This document shows, one piece after another, positions 63,193 to 64,000 of a stretch of DNA of 64,000 nt. Position 1 is the stretch's first letter. Each line of letters opens with the position of its first letter. Both the position numbers and the translations under genes were made by a program. The notes below the pieces were generated by a model. The model searched no databases. It saw only the letters and a list, made by a program, of their open reading frames with translations, and had not been told where the DNA came from. The stretch covers positions 83,179,980 through 83,243,979 of the forward strand of contig CP136063.1 of the NCBI GenBank assembly GCA_032622095.1. Direction: 5' to 3'. The DNA comes from Siphonodentalium dalli (taxonomy: Eukaryota; Mollusca; Scaphopoda; Gadilida; Siphonodentaliidae).

Positions 63193-64000
63193 CAGGGCTT
63201 CACGATATGACCTAAAATATTATCTATACGATATCCAATTTATTATCTTGATATGGGTATAAATTGATAATCCCAAATCAAAAACTTTTGAAAAGCCAAA
63301 GACAAGTGTTAGTGGTGTGTGTAGTTCTGCTCTAAACATAGCATTTGAATGTCGCCTCCTCTTCGTAACTGAAAGTAAAAACTAACTGAACTTTATTACA
63401 ATATGTGAAATATAACAGATGGATATAATAATTATGTTGTCATGGAACTGATTCAACAATGAGCATTGTGCTTATGTTAGTCTTTCAGAAATGTTTACTT
63501 TGTCTGAATGTGTTGCGTACGATCTATTGAATTAATACATTAGTTTTATAGTTAATGTATTTTAACTGAAATTTCATCATGCGATTGTCGTTTATATAAT
63601 GAAAATAGCTTAAAATCATTAGAAAAATTCAATGACAATGCCTACACTAAGAGCACATCTGTCATATAAGATATGGTTTCACGCCAGATATCCCCAGACA
63701 AACCCTTGAAGATGCTGCTTAGACCACAATGGATTTTAATCAGCATATTAAATTACTGAATATGTTGCAATTCTTGTCACACTAATTAATTAGTTGTTAG
63801 TGATACACGAGACATTTTGTCTCGCCTTCGATGGTTGGTTATAAATTATGACACTGTTCCATCATAATATTCTTGCACATAGCGTTGCCAAATTGGACAG
63901 CCCGTTCATTTCAAAGTTTACAGTAAATATGTCGTCGACCTAAATATTTCCATTTTAACTGACAATGGTACAATAAATAAAATTATATTGATATTCGATA
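63193..64000. mobile_element. Possible hAT-like element running to the window edge
   Basis: CAGGGCTTCACGATATGACC at 63193, 11 bases after the exon 15 donor, resembles a hAT end, with sub-terminal ATACGATATCC. The window ends in ATTGATATTCGATA, which could be approaching the opposite end. Without the right terminus this is tentative. Confidence 0.35.

Overview
This window looks like animal genomic DNA, most likely from a mollusc and probably a bivalve. It is AT-rich, has long GT-AG introns, and is crowded with non-autonomous transposons. It also carries long poly-C tracts, 'CCGTCCGTCC'-type dispersed repeats, and a tRNA-derived SINE whose tail is an ATCA/GATTGATT repeat of the kind common in molluscs. 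The species call is an inference. I see no bacterial-type genes, CRISPR arrays or RNA genes.

The one gene I can support is a plus-strand SLC44A1 / choline transporter-like protein 1 (CTL1) orthologue. It has 15 coding exons in the window, from an ATG at 27705 to a donor after 63181; the last exon or exons lie beyond the window. Every junction is GT-AG and the reading phases agree from exon to exon, provided four single-base insertions are allowed for. These sit in exons 3, 4 (two) and 5, all in the first extracellular loop. The other eleven exons read cleanly. With the four bases discounted the coding length is 1860 bases (620 codons), close to the expected position in a CTL1 protein of about 650 residues. 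An acceptor-like site 36 bases before the ATG suggests a 5' UTR exon further upstream.

Positions 1-27,669 are upstream DNA, or a 5' UTR intron, with no recognisable gene. They and the introns are filled with repeats. (i) About twenty copies, some partial, of a near-perfect palindromic ~215 bp MITE bounded by TACAGTAATGC/GCATTACTGTA; I call it Pal-TA. (ii) A TTAA-flanked, piggyBac-like MITE group with four kinds of termini; three of them carry the same ATGCATTCTCTTATATATGCGAG hairpin module and some copies are chimeric. (iii) Five hAT-like elements with recognisable inverted ends and 6-8 bp target duplications. (iv) A modular family built round GAGGTCCCCAGAGGGTGAATTTAGTG (the GAGGTCC family). 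(v) Several foldback elements, a SINE, a poly(A)-tailed retroposed insertion, tandem minisatellites and homopolymer C tracts.

Several insertions are nested, so their order can be read directly: a TTAA element inside Pal-TA, a SINE inside a TTAA element, a retroposon inside Pal-TA, a hAT inside a duplicated segment whose empty copy lies 22 kb away, and a hAT inside one unit of a tandem duplication. Two weak coding remnants lie inside introns: an interrupted reading frame at 35235-35489, and a minus-strand frame at 49755-50190 that ends at a splice-donor-like site. I do not recognise either.
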